DNA of 64,000 nt from Dermatemys mawii (lineage: Eukaryota > Chordata > Testudines > Dermatemydidae). Numbering within the stretch: the stretch's first letter is position 1; each line of letters opens with the position of its first letter. Below the pieces are notes generated by a model that was not told the DNA's origin, searched no databases, and was given only the letters and a program-made list of their open reading frames with translations. The stretch covers positions 62,556,333 to 62,620,332 of the forward strand of contig ML677334.1 of assembly GCA_007922305.1 (NCBI GenBank), read 5' to 3'. Position numbers and translations under genes: made by a program. Shown one piece after another: positions 34,961 to 47,202 of the stretch.

Positions 34961-35538
34961 GAAAAAGTAGGTCACAAAAGAAAACATTCAGCAGAATGCT
35001 TTCACAGTAGAATTTTACCGGGTTTTCCCGGACTAAACTAACTAGGCATGTCCCTCTGAAGATCTTCATGACTGAGAAACTGAAAAGACAGGCTTACTTT
35101 TTCGAGTGCTTTCTCCAGCTCTCATACTTACACCTCCTAGTGTCCAACTGGGTTAATACCGTATTGAAGATGGGTTAAAAACCTTGCATTCAAACACTTT
35201 CTGGATCTTTGTTCTTTTCAAGCTTACCTGGCATTACATGAAGATGGTTTCTTTTTGAACTTCATGGATATTCCTAACATTCCAGTGTGTGAAGCTCCAG
35301 CTTCTTTACATGCAACGAATCCAAAACACCATACTTCCCATAAGCATCTTGAAGGCTTTTAAATAAACTGTAAGACATTTGAATGTCAAGATCCAGACTC
35401 AAATATTTTTGCTCCCACCATTAATTTCTGATAAGATGTTTCTGATAAGACACCAAGAAGTTACACTAAGACACAAACTCTGAAATGTTTTTTTCTTTGG
35501 AAGCTATCAGCTTCTGATTTAAGTTCTGGTGTAAGATT
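34961..35538. other. No feature recognised
   Basis: AT-rich, no exon or repeat I can support. Confidence 0.55.
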
Positions 35539-35546
35539 GTGTAAAG

Positions 35547-35849
35547 CAGGGATCAACAACCTTTCAGAAGAGGTGTGCCAAGTCTTCATTTATTCACTCT
35601 AATTTAAGGTTTCGAGTGCCAGTAATACAGTAACATTTTTAGAAGGTCTCTTTCTAGAAGTTTATAATATAAAACTAAACAACTGTTGTACGTAAAGAAA
35701 ATAAGGTTTTAAAAATGTTTAAGAAGCTTCATTTAAATTAAAATACAGAGCCCCCCACACCGGTGGCCAGGACCCGGGCAGTGTGAGTGCCACTGCAAAT
35801 CAGCTTGTGTGCAGCCTTCGGCACCTGTGCCATAGGTTGGCTACCCCTG
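35547..35849 (+). mobile_element. hAT-type non-autonomous element, 303 bp
   Basis: Ends CAGGGATCAACAACCTTTCA and ATAGGTTGGCTACCCCTG are inverted repeats. The 8-mer GTGTAAAG is duplicated exactly at 35539-35546 and 35850-35857. Same family as 38246-38567 (opposite orientation) and the left part of 7722. Confidence 0.94.
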
Positions 35850-35857
35850 GTGTAAAG

Positions 35858-36509
35858 CCTTGATCTCATATAAAGTGCAAAGAATACCCTCAAACTGATT
35901 TAGTGGTAGATAGATTGACTCTGCCCTTGCCAACCGTCCTGTCACGCTTTGGTATTTTAATGTAATGCTAGTGTGCTTTTTCAAATCCCCACCAGTAGAA
36001 GCAGAAAACAGAATATAGTCTCTGAACAATTTCAAAAACTGGATCAATTTAAGGAACCGCTATTACAGTAGCTTCTCCACCAAGATTCAGTGAGTGGGGC
36101 AGCACATGGGATGAAAGACATCTATTGATTTACCTGCGGAATTTGATTTTAACCACCTTTGTATGCAGCAGCTATGATAGCTCCATTGTCATAGCTTTGT
36201 CCCCTGCAACTGTCTTTTTCAGATTCTCTAAAAATAGCCTCTGAAATACCCTCCCCTGTTTTGGTGCCAATACCAATGAAATCTACAAGGCTCCAAATGG
36301 GGCCTCAACATCACCATTTGGGGAACCAAACAAGTCAGGTTAGGGCACTGTTGCCAACTTAGCAATTTTGTCACTAGATTTAATGACTTGCTGGTTTCCC
36401 TAATGAGGAAACAAGTGTCAAAGTGACCAGTGACAAATCTAGTGACGTTCACTGCCAATTACAGTGATATTCAGAGAGAGAAGTCATAAAGAGAGTATAG
36501 TCATAAAAT
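35858..36509. other. No gene; a short inverted repeat
   Basis: GTCACTAGATTTAATGAC near 36369 and AGTGACAAATCTAGTGAC near 36427 form a small hairpin of repeat type. The rest is unassigned. Confidence 0.5.
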
Positions 36510-36575
36510 TAGGGTGACCAGAGCAAATGTGAAAAATCAGGACAGGGTGTGGGGGATAATAGGAGCCTCAGAGGT
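36510..36575. mobile_element. Short TIR element, truncated copy
   Basis: TAGGGTGACCAGAGCAAATG, GAAAAATCAGGACAGGGTGT and ATAATAGGAGCCT match one half of the 122-bp element at 17978, reversed. It stops at about GAGCCT, where a CR1 fragment begins. Confidence 0.75.
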
Positions 36576-36584
36576 TAACAAGAA

Positions 36585-36730
36585 CAATTTTTCTCTCTCC
36601 TCCTTGTAATAACCTTTTATGTACTTGAAAACTGTTATGTCCCCTCTCAGTCTTCTCTTCTCCAAACTAAACAAACCCAATTTTTTCAATCTTCCCTCAT
36701 AGGTCATGTTTTTTAGACCTTTAATTCACG
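36585..36730 (-). mobile_element. CR1 3'-region fragment, antisense
   Basis: CTTTTATGTACTTGAAAACT, GTCCCCTCTCAGTCTTCTCT, CCAAACTAAACAAACCCAAT and CTTCCCTCATAGGTCATGTT are the reverse complement of the C-terminal and 3' part of CR1 LINEs. Confidence 0.85.
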
Positions 36731-37442
36731 CTGGCTGTACGAATACATTGATTTGCTTCTACGTCAGGAGCCATTTGTCCAAGGCCTGGAAGTTAAAAGG
36801 TAACAAGGTCAGATATTAGTTGGTAGGAAAACTGTGATAAAACTTCCTTTTCAAGTTTAGTAGTGGTAAGTTAACCAGTGAAACAAGTTTCTTCTTGTAC
36901 AAATCATATCCTTTTGATACGTGACAAGCAACAAAATGTGAAAAAAATGTTGGCAGGAGATTCAAACTAGGTTAAACCAAAAAAGTTAAAAAGAAACTGC
37001 TCTTAAAACTGAGACCTTAACCCAACTTCACTGAAAAATTTATGCATGTTTCTATCAAACGTGACCCAGGCTTATTATTGCCTGTTAACAGAGCTACACA
37101 AGATTCACAGTGATCCCCACTAAAAATGTGCCATTTACTACCACTTACCACACAGTTGACTATTTAATAGCAACTATCGCATGGATTTTGCCTGGTTCAT
37201 ACAAAGTTGTACACCACATTGTGGGGTTGACTCTGAAGTGCATGGGATGCAAACTTCAAAACCAGCATGCCTTGGATTCATTAAAAACAAAGAAAGTACT
37301 CTGTGTGCAGGGATTACACAATATGGTCCCAGGGGTGCAAACTCATTTGAAATGAAACTAAAGAACAGATTTGCATACACCCTTGAAGCCCAAGAGCATA
37401 CGCTCAACTACAAATGAATTTTCCAATTTCAGTCTCATCAAT
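36731..37442. other. No feature recognised
   Basis: Overlapping short open frames on both strands at 37110-37417 show no recognisable domain. Confidence 0.55.
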
Positions 37443-37861
37443 TGTCAGGTGACTAGGGCATGGGCAGTTAAGACTACTGGTTGGAGCAGGAGTCAGGCCT
37501 AGTGATTAAAACAGGAGTTGCTAGCCAGGAGTTAGAGCCAAGGGCCAGAGCTAGAGTCAGGGGCAAAGAGTCAAAGCAGGGGATTAGGGCTGGAGTTAGA
37601 AATCAAAGTCAGGTTACCTGAAGCAATGCAAAGCAAGAGCAAGGCTGGTTTCTGGAAAGGAAAAGGAGCTAACATAAAGATAGGTAAATGTTTTCAGCAG
37701 CCAGCACCTTCCTGGTGGTGCTGCTGATCTGCTGATCCCCTCAGCCAATCAGGAAGTTTGTCCAATAAGGCAGCTCAACTAGGGACCAGCTGTGCTTGTT
37801 AATCTGCCTGGGGATTAAAATAGGGGGTAAACAGGCTAGCTGTGTGCCCTTATTCTTGACA
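37443..37861 (+). mobile_element. Solo LTR-like element
   Basis: It starts TGTCAGGTGACTAGGGC and ends TTATTCTTGACA, the TG...CA ends of an LTR. The first half is built from GGAGTTAGAGCCAAGGGCCA-like purine-rich near-repeats. A CCAAT-type motif (CAGCCAATCAGG) lies near 37742 and a second (GTCCAATAAGG) near 37760. No clean target duplication, and no internal genes. Confidence 0.6.
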
Positions 37862-38245
37862 CTTATATAATTAGCACCGCTTAGCCTTCATAGGGCCAGA
37901 TCCTCAGCCAATGTGAAATTACCTGAGGGGCCCAATACAGTATGAGCATGCCTAGTGGATAAGGCCCAGCACGTGAGGAAGGCTGCTGAATGCCTTTCTT
38001 TCCCAGTTTGTGAATCACAAGTAGAGACAGATGCCTCCCTACAGCCCAGCATCAGGCATTTATTTTCAAGAGGGGGTAGGGCTTAGGACACACCCCTCTC
38101 ATCAGCTTCTCTCACTGGATAGTTTATACAGCTCCCTGCCTAGCATGCTAGTTTTGTGGATTACGTTCTAAGGCCCCAATCTTTTCCCATTCATTGTCTA
38201 AGAGCCTAGATGCCTAACTCAGGCTTTGTGGATCACAATGTAGAT
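37862..38245. other. No feature recognised
   Basis: Includes GGGCCAGATCCTCAGCCAAT near 37899 and CTAGATGCCTAACTCAGGC near 38208, resembling old amniote repeat scraps. Confidence 0.45.
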
Positions 38246-38567
38246 CAGGGGTAGGCAACCTATGGCACGGGTGCCAAAGGCAGAACACGAGCTGATTTTC
38301 AGTGGTACTCACACTGCCTGGGTCCTGGCCACCAGTCTGGGGGTGGGGGGGGGAGCTCTGCATTTTAATTTAATTTTAAATGAAGCTTCTTTAACATTTT
38401 AAAAACCTTATTTACCTCACATACAACAAGAGTTTAGTTCTATATTACAGACTTATAGAAAGAAACCTTCTAAAAACATTAGAGTGTATTACTGTCATGC
38501 AAAACCTTCAATTAGAGTGAATAGATGAAGGCTTGGCACACCACTCCTGAAAGGTTGCCGACCCTTG
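38246..38567 (-). mobile_element. hAT-type non-autonomous element, reverse orientation
   Basis: Same family as 35547-35849 but inverted: it starts CAGGGGTAGGCAACCTATGG and ends AAAGGTTGCCGACCCTTG. The flanking 8-mers do not match, so the target duplication has decayed or the ends were altered. Confidence 0.85.
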
Positions 38568-39504
38568 TTTCTATGATTTCTAGGCACCTGAAAGTTAGGT
38601 GATGTGATTCTGAGTGCCACAGTGCCTAGATCTTTTTTGTGGATATATGCCTAAGAAAAAATATGAAAAATGGGCAAAGAACATGTTAAAAACAAAGCTA
38701 CATTCATAAATTCTGGTTCTGACTCATCTGTAGGAAAGTATTTTCAATTCTAGTAGTTTAGTTCCAAAATTTGTTTGCAAATAAGACACCTTGCTCACAC
38801 TCTTCAGTGATCCTCGCTATCCCCACTGCTGGTGCCACTGGAAAGGATATGGGTTTAAGAAATAGCTCGGAGAATTTGTTTGGAATTGTGTGGTAACACT
38901 CAATAGAAAAAATCTCAAAGAACTTACGCTCATGAAACCAGCCTTAGCGTTGTGGCAGCACACATTCCTAAAAAGTCTGGGATAAAGATTCCAGTCTGAA
39001 TTCTCTCTTCCTTCAAAAGGCATATTTAATTGGACATATTAGTCTATTTTATTGAGGTATATGGTGCCCTCTACTGGTGTAAATGTGTGCAGAACATCTT
39101 CTATGGCAAGTTAAAATACAGTGAAAAATAGGTCAATACTGGTTCTGCCACAAACAGTGGTGAGTCTCCCTTCCCTTCCTTTGTGATTTACACCCACTCT
39201 CTTGCATCTATGACCTGCTGAGTGATTGAGCTACTCCAGGTGAATAAGGGTGGTTGGTATATCTTTGGCAATTGCTCCTAATCTATTCAGCTAGAGCGGG
39301 TGTGGACAGAGATTCAAGACTATTTCACTCAGTAACTACACTGTCTCTGCAGGATGTCTGACCCCTGCTAATCCAGGAGTAGATTTAGGATTTGAGTTAC
39401 ACCACTACCAAACCTGAGTGTCTTCATTTAAATGATTTTGGATTGATTTTGGTGTAACATTGTTTGGAATCTGGTCCCTTATCTTAAAATTGAAGTCAGG
39501 TCTG
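38568..39504. other. No feature recognised
   Basis: No repeat, exon or regulatory site supported. Confidence 0.55.
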
Positions 39505-41277
39505 TCACATGGAGAGCTAATGTAACACCAATTTTTCAAAAAAGGCTCCAGAGGAGATCCTAGCAATTACAAGCCAATAAGCCAAACTTCAGTATCAGGG
39601 AAATTGGTTGAAATCACAGTAAAGAACAGGATTATCAGACAAACACAAACATGATATGTTGGGGGAGAGTCAACATGGCTTTTGTAAAAGGAAATCACAC
39701 CTCCCCAAACTATTAGAATTTTCTGAGGGTGTCAACAATCATGTGGAAAAAGGTGATCTGGTTGAAATAGTATACTTGGACTTTCAGAAAGCCATTGACG
39801 AGGTCTCACATCACAGGCTCTTAAGTAAAGTAGCAGTAATGGTATATGACGGAAGATCCTCTCATAGGGTTGCCAAACCTCCAGGATTGTCCTGGAGTCT
39901 CTGGGAATTAAAGATTAATCTTTAGTTAAAGATTATGTCATGTAATGAAACCTACAGGAATACGACCAACCCAAAATTGGCAACCCTCTCATGGATCAGT
40001 AATTGGTTAAAAGATAGGAAACAAAGGGTAGAAATAAAAGGACCTTTTTCACTATGAAGAGAGGTAAATAGCTAGGTCCCCCAAGGATTGTTCAATTATT
40101 GTTCAACATATTCATAAATGATCTGGAAAAAGGGAGTAAACAGTGAGGTGGCAAAGTTTGAAAATGATAAAATGAGATAGTTAAATCCAAAGCTAATTGC
40201 AAAGAGTTACAGCAGGATCTCAGAAAACTGGGTGACATGAATATTCAAGATGGTATATAGGAACACAAAACCATTGCTAACAGAGGCAACTGAAAGAAAG
40301 GCATAATAGCTTTGTAAACTTTAGCTCCTGGTGGCATACCAGAAAAAGCTTTCAGAAGTCTGTAACAAATGACAGATGAAATTCAATATGCAAAGTCATG
40401 CACATTAGAAAAATAATCCGAACTATACATACAAAATGATGGACTCTAAATTAACTATTGTCACGCAAGAAAAAGACCTTGGAGTTATAGTGCAGCATTC
40501 TCTGAAAACATCCACTCAATGTGCAGCAGCCGTCAAAAAAGCTAACAGAATGTTAGGAATGGGATAAATAATAAGACAGAAAATATCTATTTACCACTAG
40601 GTAAATCCATGGTATGCCAACACTTTGAATACTACGTGCAGTTCTGGTCACCACATTTCAAAAAAGATATTCTAGAACTGGAAGAGGTACAGAGAAGGGC
40701 AAGAAAAATCATTAGGTGCATGGAACAACATCCATGTGAGGAAAAATTAAAAAGACTGGGACTGTTCGTCTTAGAAAAGAGCTGACTGAGGGAGAATATT
40801 ATCAAGGTCTATAAAATCATGAATGGTGTAGAGCAAGTAAATAAAGTGTTATTTACTCCTTCACATAACACAAGAACCAGGGGGCACCCAATGAAATTAA
40901 TAGGCAGCAAGTTTAAAACAAACATAAGAGAGTATTTCTTCACATAACACACAGTAAATCTGTGGAACTCACTGCCTAGGGATGTTGCGAAGGTCAAAAA
41001 TATAACTGGGTTCAAACAAGAATTAGATAAATTCATGGAGGATAATTCCATCAATGGCTTAGCCAAGATGGTCAGAGATGCAACACAATGCTCTGGTGTC
41101 CCTAGACTCTGACTCTCAGAAGCTGGGACTGGACAACAGGGAAGGATCACCTAATAAATTGCCCTGTTCTAGTTATTCCTGTGAAGCATCTGGCACTGGC
41201 CACTGTCAGAAGAGAGGATACTGGGCTAGATGCACCATTGGCCTGACTAAGTATAGCTGTCCTTATATTCTTACATG
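39505..41277 (+). pseudogene. CR1 LINE, 5'-truncated, 1.8 kb
   Basis: The 5' part reads as CR1 reverse transcriptase broken by stops (around 39520-39840: ANVTPIFQK-like, then a KGDLVEIVYLDFQKAIDEVS stretch, where LDFQKAFD is the expected catalytic motif A; the Phe-Asp position reads Ile-Asp here). The middle (40440-40720) and 3' part (40730-41275), with CTGGGCTAGATGCACCATTG, TGACTAAGTATAGCTGTCCT and TATTCTTACATGACA, are the usual CR1 tail. It is cut by a small MITE at 39866-39987. The many frame breaks mean an old, inactive copy. The endonuclease domain is absent. Confidence 0.88.
39866..39987. mobile_element. 122-bp MITE inserted in CR1
   Basis: Ends AGGGTTGCCAA and TTGGCAACCCT are perfect inverted repeats. 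CTCAT flanks both sides (39861-39865 and 39988-39992); the flanking match can be extended to an 8-mer CCTCTCAT if it shares bases with the right end. The interior GGATTGTCCTGGAGTCTCTG and TTAAAGATTAATCTTTAGTT is non-coding. The termini are close to those of the hAT element at 20255. Confidence 0.88.
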
Positions 41278-42659
41278 ACAGTGCAAATCACTATCTCTGT
41301 TTAAGTTCTTAAACTATGCCCATTGATGTGGTACCTGGCAACAGAGTAGTCCCTCTGATGTTGTATATTTTAAGGTTATTTGTTATAGCAATCATCGAGT
41401 TTGGGTGGCTATTTTATCTTACTAGATAAATGTGTATAAATTTGTAAATTTTTGTATCCAAAAAAGATACGTAAATTTCCCTGCCCCCAAAGAGCTTCAG
41501 TCTAAATAAAACTGGACACCCACAAGAAAAGGCATGGAATATCAGAGAGAGGTGGTGGGATTTAATTATAACAAAAAGGGAGGGTGGATTGCTTGATGGA
41601 AGGATTCTGAAGTGAGAGAAAGGAGATTTGGTGGATGATCACTGTAATTTGAAGTGTAACTCCTACCCACTCCCACACCAAACAAACAACCTACCTCTTA
41701 CGTTTTTTTAGTTGCTGGGATTAATGTATAAATTAGCATTGCTGGAAGATATTGAGATTAGACAACATAAACTGATCTGGACACTAAGGAAAAAAATTCT
41801 TGCTTTTGGCTGTATTGTTAGTGACAGTGTTACAGACTGCAAAGAGCTCATTGTGAAATCAAGCGAACAACAGTAACTCAGACAGTTCATTTGAACCTGA
41901 CAGACCTGACTTGGGGCTTGTAATAAATACCAGCTCTATATAAAGAAGTTGGAGGTTTCAAGTATGCTTGTTACTCAAAATTACCCAAAAGAACTGACAA
42001 AAAAGAAAAAAAATTATGCTGAAAAAAAATTACGTGAAACAAGGCGTATTTTATTTTTTGCTTATTTTTTAAAGGTGAAAAATGTATAATTAAGGTCTCC
42101 ATAACTTACCTTGAAGGAAGGAAATAAAGCCCCATCCTTGTCTGAAAGCCATTATACAGCTGCAAGAAACAGTCTCCCCCTCGGTCATGACCAGTCATCC
42201 ATGCTCAAAACTACCCTGTGAATAATACTGTAGTGTCTCTTTAATTGTTCTCAAAATGACTGCCTAGAAAAGCAATATTTTCAGCAGCTAACATGCCTCA
42301 TGCCACACACTGAGTGGTGAGGCAGTATCACTCACTCCAAGAAGCATTGTTTTGAAGTACAAATCTTCAGGGAGCAGTATCAATGAAAGTGACAAGGCGA
42401 GGCTTGGTTAAACATGTGGAATACCTGGAATGACATGGCTAGGTCAGTTAATGGTTTTCCTCTCTTCAGTATTACTGTAACTATTCTAGTGCATGGGCAG
42501 CCTCTCTTATTGCATTTGCCCTCAGGATAATAAATGTTGGCCTTTTCTGACTGATTATTGCTTTTCCTTTTTAACCTTTGCTCAGTGTTGCAGGATTATC
42601 CATCTAGATAGTTTAAGTACTTCTGAGGCCCCATTACTATTGTTTCTGGGCACCTCACA
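41278..42659. other. No feature recognised
   Basis: AT-rich; the open frames are short and lack recognisable domains. Confidence 0.55.
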
Positions 42660-42910
42660 ATCTGCAATGAATTTATCTTCACAATACCCTTGTGAGGTAG
42701 AAAAGTGCTATTATCTCCACTCTGAAGATGAAAACTGAGGCACAGAGACTAAAGTATTTAGCTTTTAAAAGTATTTAGGTGCCTAAAGATGTAGCTAGGC
42801 ACTTAGTGGGATTTTCAGAGGCATTTAGGTGAGCAGCTCTGATTAAAATCTTCCTACTGAGTTGCCCAAGGGAATTGACGCCAGGTCTCCCAAGTACCTA
42901 TCATCTTCGT
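42660..42910 (+). repeat. MIR-like SINE, split by another repeat scrap
   Basis: AATACCCTTGTGAGGTAGAA, GCTATTATCTCCACTCTGAA and AACTGAGGCACAGAGACTAA follow MIR in order. The expected GTTGCCCAAGG follows at about 42860, after an intervening 100 bases with TTTAGGTGCCTAAAG and TGGGATTTTCAGAGGCATTT, which is another amniote repeat. Confidence 0.7.
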
Positions 42911-42991
42911 CACTGGACCATTCTGCCTTCCTTTTAGGGGCAGTATATGAATTGTATCAGTAGGAAGGAGTACCACTCAACAGTTGGTCCA

Positions 42992-43505
42992 CTAGGACTT
43001 TAGGACTTTTCAGCTTGGAAAAGAGGAGACTAAAGGGGGGATATGAGTGAGGTATATATAATCATGAGTGGTGTGGATAAGTGAATAAGGAAAAGTTATT
43101 TACATGTTCCCGTAATATAGAAGCTAAGGGCCACCAAATAAACTTAATGGTCAGCAGGTTTAAAATAAATAAAAGGAAGTTCTTCTTCACACTTCATAGC
43201 GTCAACCTGCGGAACTCCTGGCCTGAGGAGGTTGTGAAGGCTAGAACTATAACAAGGTTTAAAATAGAACTAGATAAATTAATGGAGGGTAAGTCCATTA
43301 ATGGCTATTAGATAGGATGGGTAAGGAATGGTGTCCCTAGCTTCTGTTTGCCAGAGAGTGGAGACGGATGACAGGAGAGAGATCACTTGATCCTTACTGT
43401 TAGGTTCACTCCCTCTGGAGCATCTGGCATTGGCCACTATTGGTAGACAGGATACTGGGCTAGATGGACCTTTGGTCTGATACAGTATGGCCATTCTCAT
43501 GTTCA
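42992..43505 (+). mobile_element. CR1 LINE 3' end, 5'-truncated
   Basis: Matches the C-terminal ORF2 and 3' UTR of CR1: AGCTTGGAAAAGAGGAGACT, TTTAAAATAAATAAAAGGAA, GCATCTGGCATTGGCCACTA and GGGCTAGATGGACCTTTGGT, ending at CCATTCTCATGTTC. This is the better preserved of the CR1 tails here. Confidence 0.92.
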
Positions 43506-43979
43506 CCTCAGATTGTCAAGGTTTTGTACCAGCAGCTATGGTACAGGGATGGGGAGAAGTGGAACTAGAGCATCGTTATAGACACTCAAAGTGCCTAGGA
43601 GTTGACAGGACAGCCAGGAAAACAAGGGGTTAGTAAATGCATAGGACGTTCCTGAATTCCCATCACTTCAACGATTTGTGAGAAAATGTCAGTCACCGGA
43701 GAAGTCTGACAAATACTGTTCAATTAAAAACAAACAAACAAAAATATGCAACACACTGGAAAAAATACATGTGGAGAATGTGAAGTAAATTGAATTTAAT
43801 ATTAAATAAGCTACTTTGGGGCTGGTGTCCTGATTGTATTATTATGTGCTTATTTAACTCTAAAACGTCAGGTTTTTAAATTTAAATGAAAATGCTGCAG
43901 TGTTTCCAGTCTGTCCCCCCCGAGTCCTGCACAAATCAGAGGGCCTTAGTGTGGAATAAACTGGGCTTTGCTTATAAGG
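43506..43979. other. No feature recognised
   Basis: Nothing assignable. Confidence 0.55.
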
Positions 43980-44722
43980 CAGGGGAGGGGAAACTTTTTG
44001 GCCTGAGGGCCACATCGGCTTTCCAAAATTGTATAGTGGGCCAACTGGGGACACTGTGCCTCCCGAAACAGCCAGGTGTGGCCTGGCCCCACCCTCTATC
44101 CAAACCCCACTGTTTCTTGCCCCTGGATAGCCCCCCCCCCCGACTTCTGCTCCATCCAATACCCTGCCTCCCCAGTTCCCTGTCCCCAGACATCCCCCCA
44201 GGACCCCTGCCCCATCCAACCACCCCTTCTCCCTGACCGCCCCCAGAATCCCTGCCCCTGACTGCCCGCTGATGCCCCATCCAACCCCCCCTCCTTCCTG
44301 ACCCTGTCCCCTACCCTTTGACCACCTTGCCCCCATCCACACCCCTGCCCCCTGACCATCTCCCTGCACTCCCCTGCCCTCTGTCCAATCCCCTCTTCTT
44401 CCTGCCCCTTTACTGCGCTGCCTGGAGCACAGGTGCTACAGTCATCCTGCCCAGTGCACCAGGGCAGGCTGGAGCCAGCCATGCCACCACGCAGCACAGA
44501 GCACTGGATCAGGCCGCAGCTTTGCAGCTGTGCTGCCCAGCAGGAGCTCGCAGCCCTGCCGCCCAGAGTATTGCGCTGGCGTGCAGTGAGCTGCGGCTGC
44601 AAGGGATGGGTAACAGCAGGGGAGGGACCGGGGGCTAGCCTCCTGGGCCAGGAGCTCAGGGGACAGGCAGGAGGGCCGCACAGGCCGGATGTGGCCTGCA
44701 GGCCATAGTTTGCCCACCTCTG
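43980..44722. mobile_element. hAT-type non-autonomous element, 743 bp
   Basis: Starts CAGGGGAGGGGAAACTTTTT and ends AGTTTGCCCACCTCTG, like the element at 21170. The interior is C-rich (CCCCTGACCACC-like words) and then GC-rich. Flanking TTATAAGG and CTATAGAG agree at five of eight positions, a decayed target duplication. It lacks the tandem array of the 21170 copy. Confidence 0.88.
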
Positions 44723-46636
44723 CTATAGAGTGAAATATAGACCCCATCTTTTTGTACAAAGCCTTCAGTCAGTTACAGGAACTGAATAATGACCAGACAA
44801 TATTTCTCAGAGAACAAACAATAGGATTGATCTTCATAAATAATAAAGGGGTGATGGATAATACAGTCTCTTTGGTCAGAATTATGCTTTCTTTAATTAT
44901 GTTTATGGCATCTAAATGCTATGGTAATGTGCACACTAGAAAGGCAGAGACAGATGTGATTAAAATATAATGTCATCCTTATAATGCAATCAGAACATTA
45001 TTAAACTCCAATCAAAATATAAGTAAATCCTATGTGTTTTCCAAAGGCCTTTTAACTCATGTTTGATAAAGCTATCCATTATTTAATAAATAACATCTTC
45101 CAAATAGCATCATCAGGTAAACAGAAATGTTTTGAAGTAAAGAAAAAGAATCAGTGAGGGGTAATGTTGTTTACATATTTCCTATAACATCATTATTTGT
45201 AGTATTAATTAAATTATTTTATTGTTCTGGCCCCTGTTGCAAACCCAAATACAAGTCACATAATTCCATCACGCGTTTCTTATTTTGTGTTTTTCCTTAA
45301 ACCCTAGTTCCTGGAGTCATGGGATTACTTTAGCTTTTCAGCTTTCATTTCACAAAAGAATCAAGTTTTTAGCCCTCATGACTGAGGAGAAAAGCTGAAA
45401 AATGCGACCCAGATGAATAGTTAAATTTCAAAAACCAGAGGCAAATAAAAAGAAACCAAAATATATATTTTTAAAAATCTCATGATTTTACATGACTCAT
45501 GCTTGGGGTTGGCAATTCTGAATGCATGAGAACCAGAAAGTAAAACTAACCAGTGTAGCCTCACTAATCAAGCTGGTTGAAGTGTAAAAAATAAATAAGA
45601 CAATAAGCATGGTGATAAGTAGCATAGCTTTTCAAACATTCTTTCATCTTTAATAATCTAAGGTATTATTAGTGTACATGTTTCCCATTAATTTCAACTG
45701 GAGCCAACAAAGTTCATCCTAGGACAAAATTTTGCCCATGATTTTTATGCTGCTTTTGGCTTTTTACACGGGAAGTACATTCTTATGTGCAATTTACACT
45801 AAGGGGTTCTGGACTTCACTCCTTCCTCTGATTTCCTCATCCTTCTTCTCCAGCTCATTTCCTTCCACCTTCTTTCTCCCAGTGCTGTCCTTCCTTTCTC
45901 CCCTATCCTCAGACCACCCCTCAATCTCTTTACACTTTTCCTGATTCCCAATCTCCACCTATATTTATGCAGCAAAAGCCAGAGAAAAATAGCATGAAAT
46001 TAGAAGATAGCTGACCTAGTCCCACCAGGATTCTTCATTTTCCATACAAAGCCATGAGCTACCCCCTCCCACTCAGTTCCATCACTGTCCTCATTCATTA
46101 TATTTCCCTTATTCTTAGTGTTAATTCTTTCCCTCCTTGCCAGTCACCATCACATCTCCTTCTCCACAGTCCTTCACTTCCTACCCCAGTTACCTAACAA
46201 AAAGGCCCAGCTTCTTAATTACTGCAACACCAATACTTGCTGCTCATTGATCCTTGGACTCAGCTCCTTTTCTTCAGTCCTCTCCAATTCCCATCTCTCT
46301 CTCTTTTTAGATATGCCAGCAAGAGTGGAAGGTCACTAATTGGCTGGGAAGGGAAGGAGGGAAGAGAGTCTAAGCTACTAGTCCCAATTGTTCAGCCACT
46401 TGGTCAAAAATTGGTGAACTCAACTAAGAGGCTGGAGATAAGATCAAGGAACCATAGATTGAGCAGGCCTGATGCTTAGTCATTGTTCTCATCTGCCTCT
46501 GTAAAGAATACACTGACAACGCTGAAGCCAACAGCCTATATATACCACACGACCTGTAGGGAAGGAGGAGATCCTGCATCTGAACTGAACTCCATGCTTC
46601 CAAAGTGCAGGCAGTGTGATGTGTAACTCAGCGAGT
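44723..46636. other. Unassigned; includes pyrimidine-rich tracts
   Basis: The stretches 45810-45960 and 46030-46320 are strongly CT-biased on the plus strand without a fixed period. No gene or repeat end is recognised. Confidence 0.5.
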
Positions 46637-46754
46637 TAGGGTGACCAGGTGTCCTGCTTTTGTAAGGACAGTCTTGATTTTTGGGTCTTTTTCTTATATA
46701 GGCTATTACCCACCACCCCCTGTCCTGATTTTTCACACTTGCTGTCTGGTCACC
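46637..46754. mobile_element. Short TIR element, copy B, interrupted at its last bases
   Basis: Same family as 17978-18099: TAGGGTGACCAGGTGTCCTG at the start and CACTTGCTGTCTGGTCACC at the end. The final few bases (TCGCCCTA) resume at 47198 after an LTR insertion. Confidence 0.88.
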
Positions 46755-47197
46755 TGTCACAGGGCAGAGGTTTTAAAAAATGTTGCTGCCTGCTAAAGAC
46801 CCTGCTTCCCTGCAGGGTGGCTGGGTTAAAGGGCTAAAACCCTGAGCGGGGAGCCCAGCTGAAGGCACTAATTAAGGCAAGCTCAGTGCAACCTGCTGAG
46901 CCAGGTGGAACCACTGGGGCTGATGACTGGGGAAGAGTACAAGCTCAGAGAAGGGGGCTAGCCAGGCAGGAGGACAGGGGGCACCTAGCTCTGTCTGTTG
47001 AGACAAACCTCAAGGGGCTGGGGACCTGGTAAGAGGTCTGTGAGGGGCCTGATTTTGGGGAAGTTGGGACTATATCAGCACTGTAAATAAAAGAGCATGG
47101 GTGGAGCACGAGAGTGGAGTGTTTGAGACCTTTCTTTCCCCAGTGCAAGCATGGGGCACAGGCACTAGGAGAAGGAAGCCTGTGTTGCCCTGTAACA
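46755..47197 (+). mobile_element. Solo LTR, 443 bp, with 5-bp target duplication
   Basis: It begins TGTCACAGGGCAG and ends TTGCCCTGTAACA, giving TGT...ACA ends with an inverted CAGGGCA-type core. TCACC (46750-46754) before and TCGCC (47198-47202) after differ at one base, as expected for a 5-bp duplication. CTATATC at 47070 could serve as a weak TATA box and AATAAA at 47086-47091 as polyadenylation signal, though they are close together. No internal coding part, so it is a recombined solo LTR. Confidence 0.88.
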
Positions 47198-47202
47198 TCG
47201 CC

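Noticed and set aside
43860..44759. Open frames of 102-169 codons on both strands
   Set aside because: They coincide with the C-rich interior of a hAT element; Gly- and Pro-rich readings reflect base composition.
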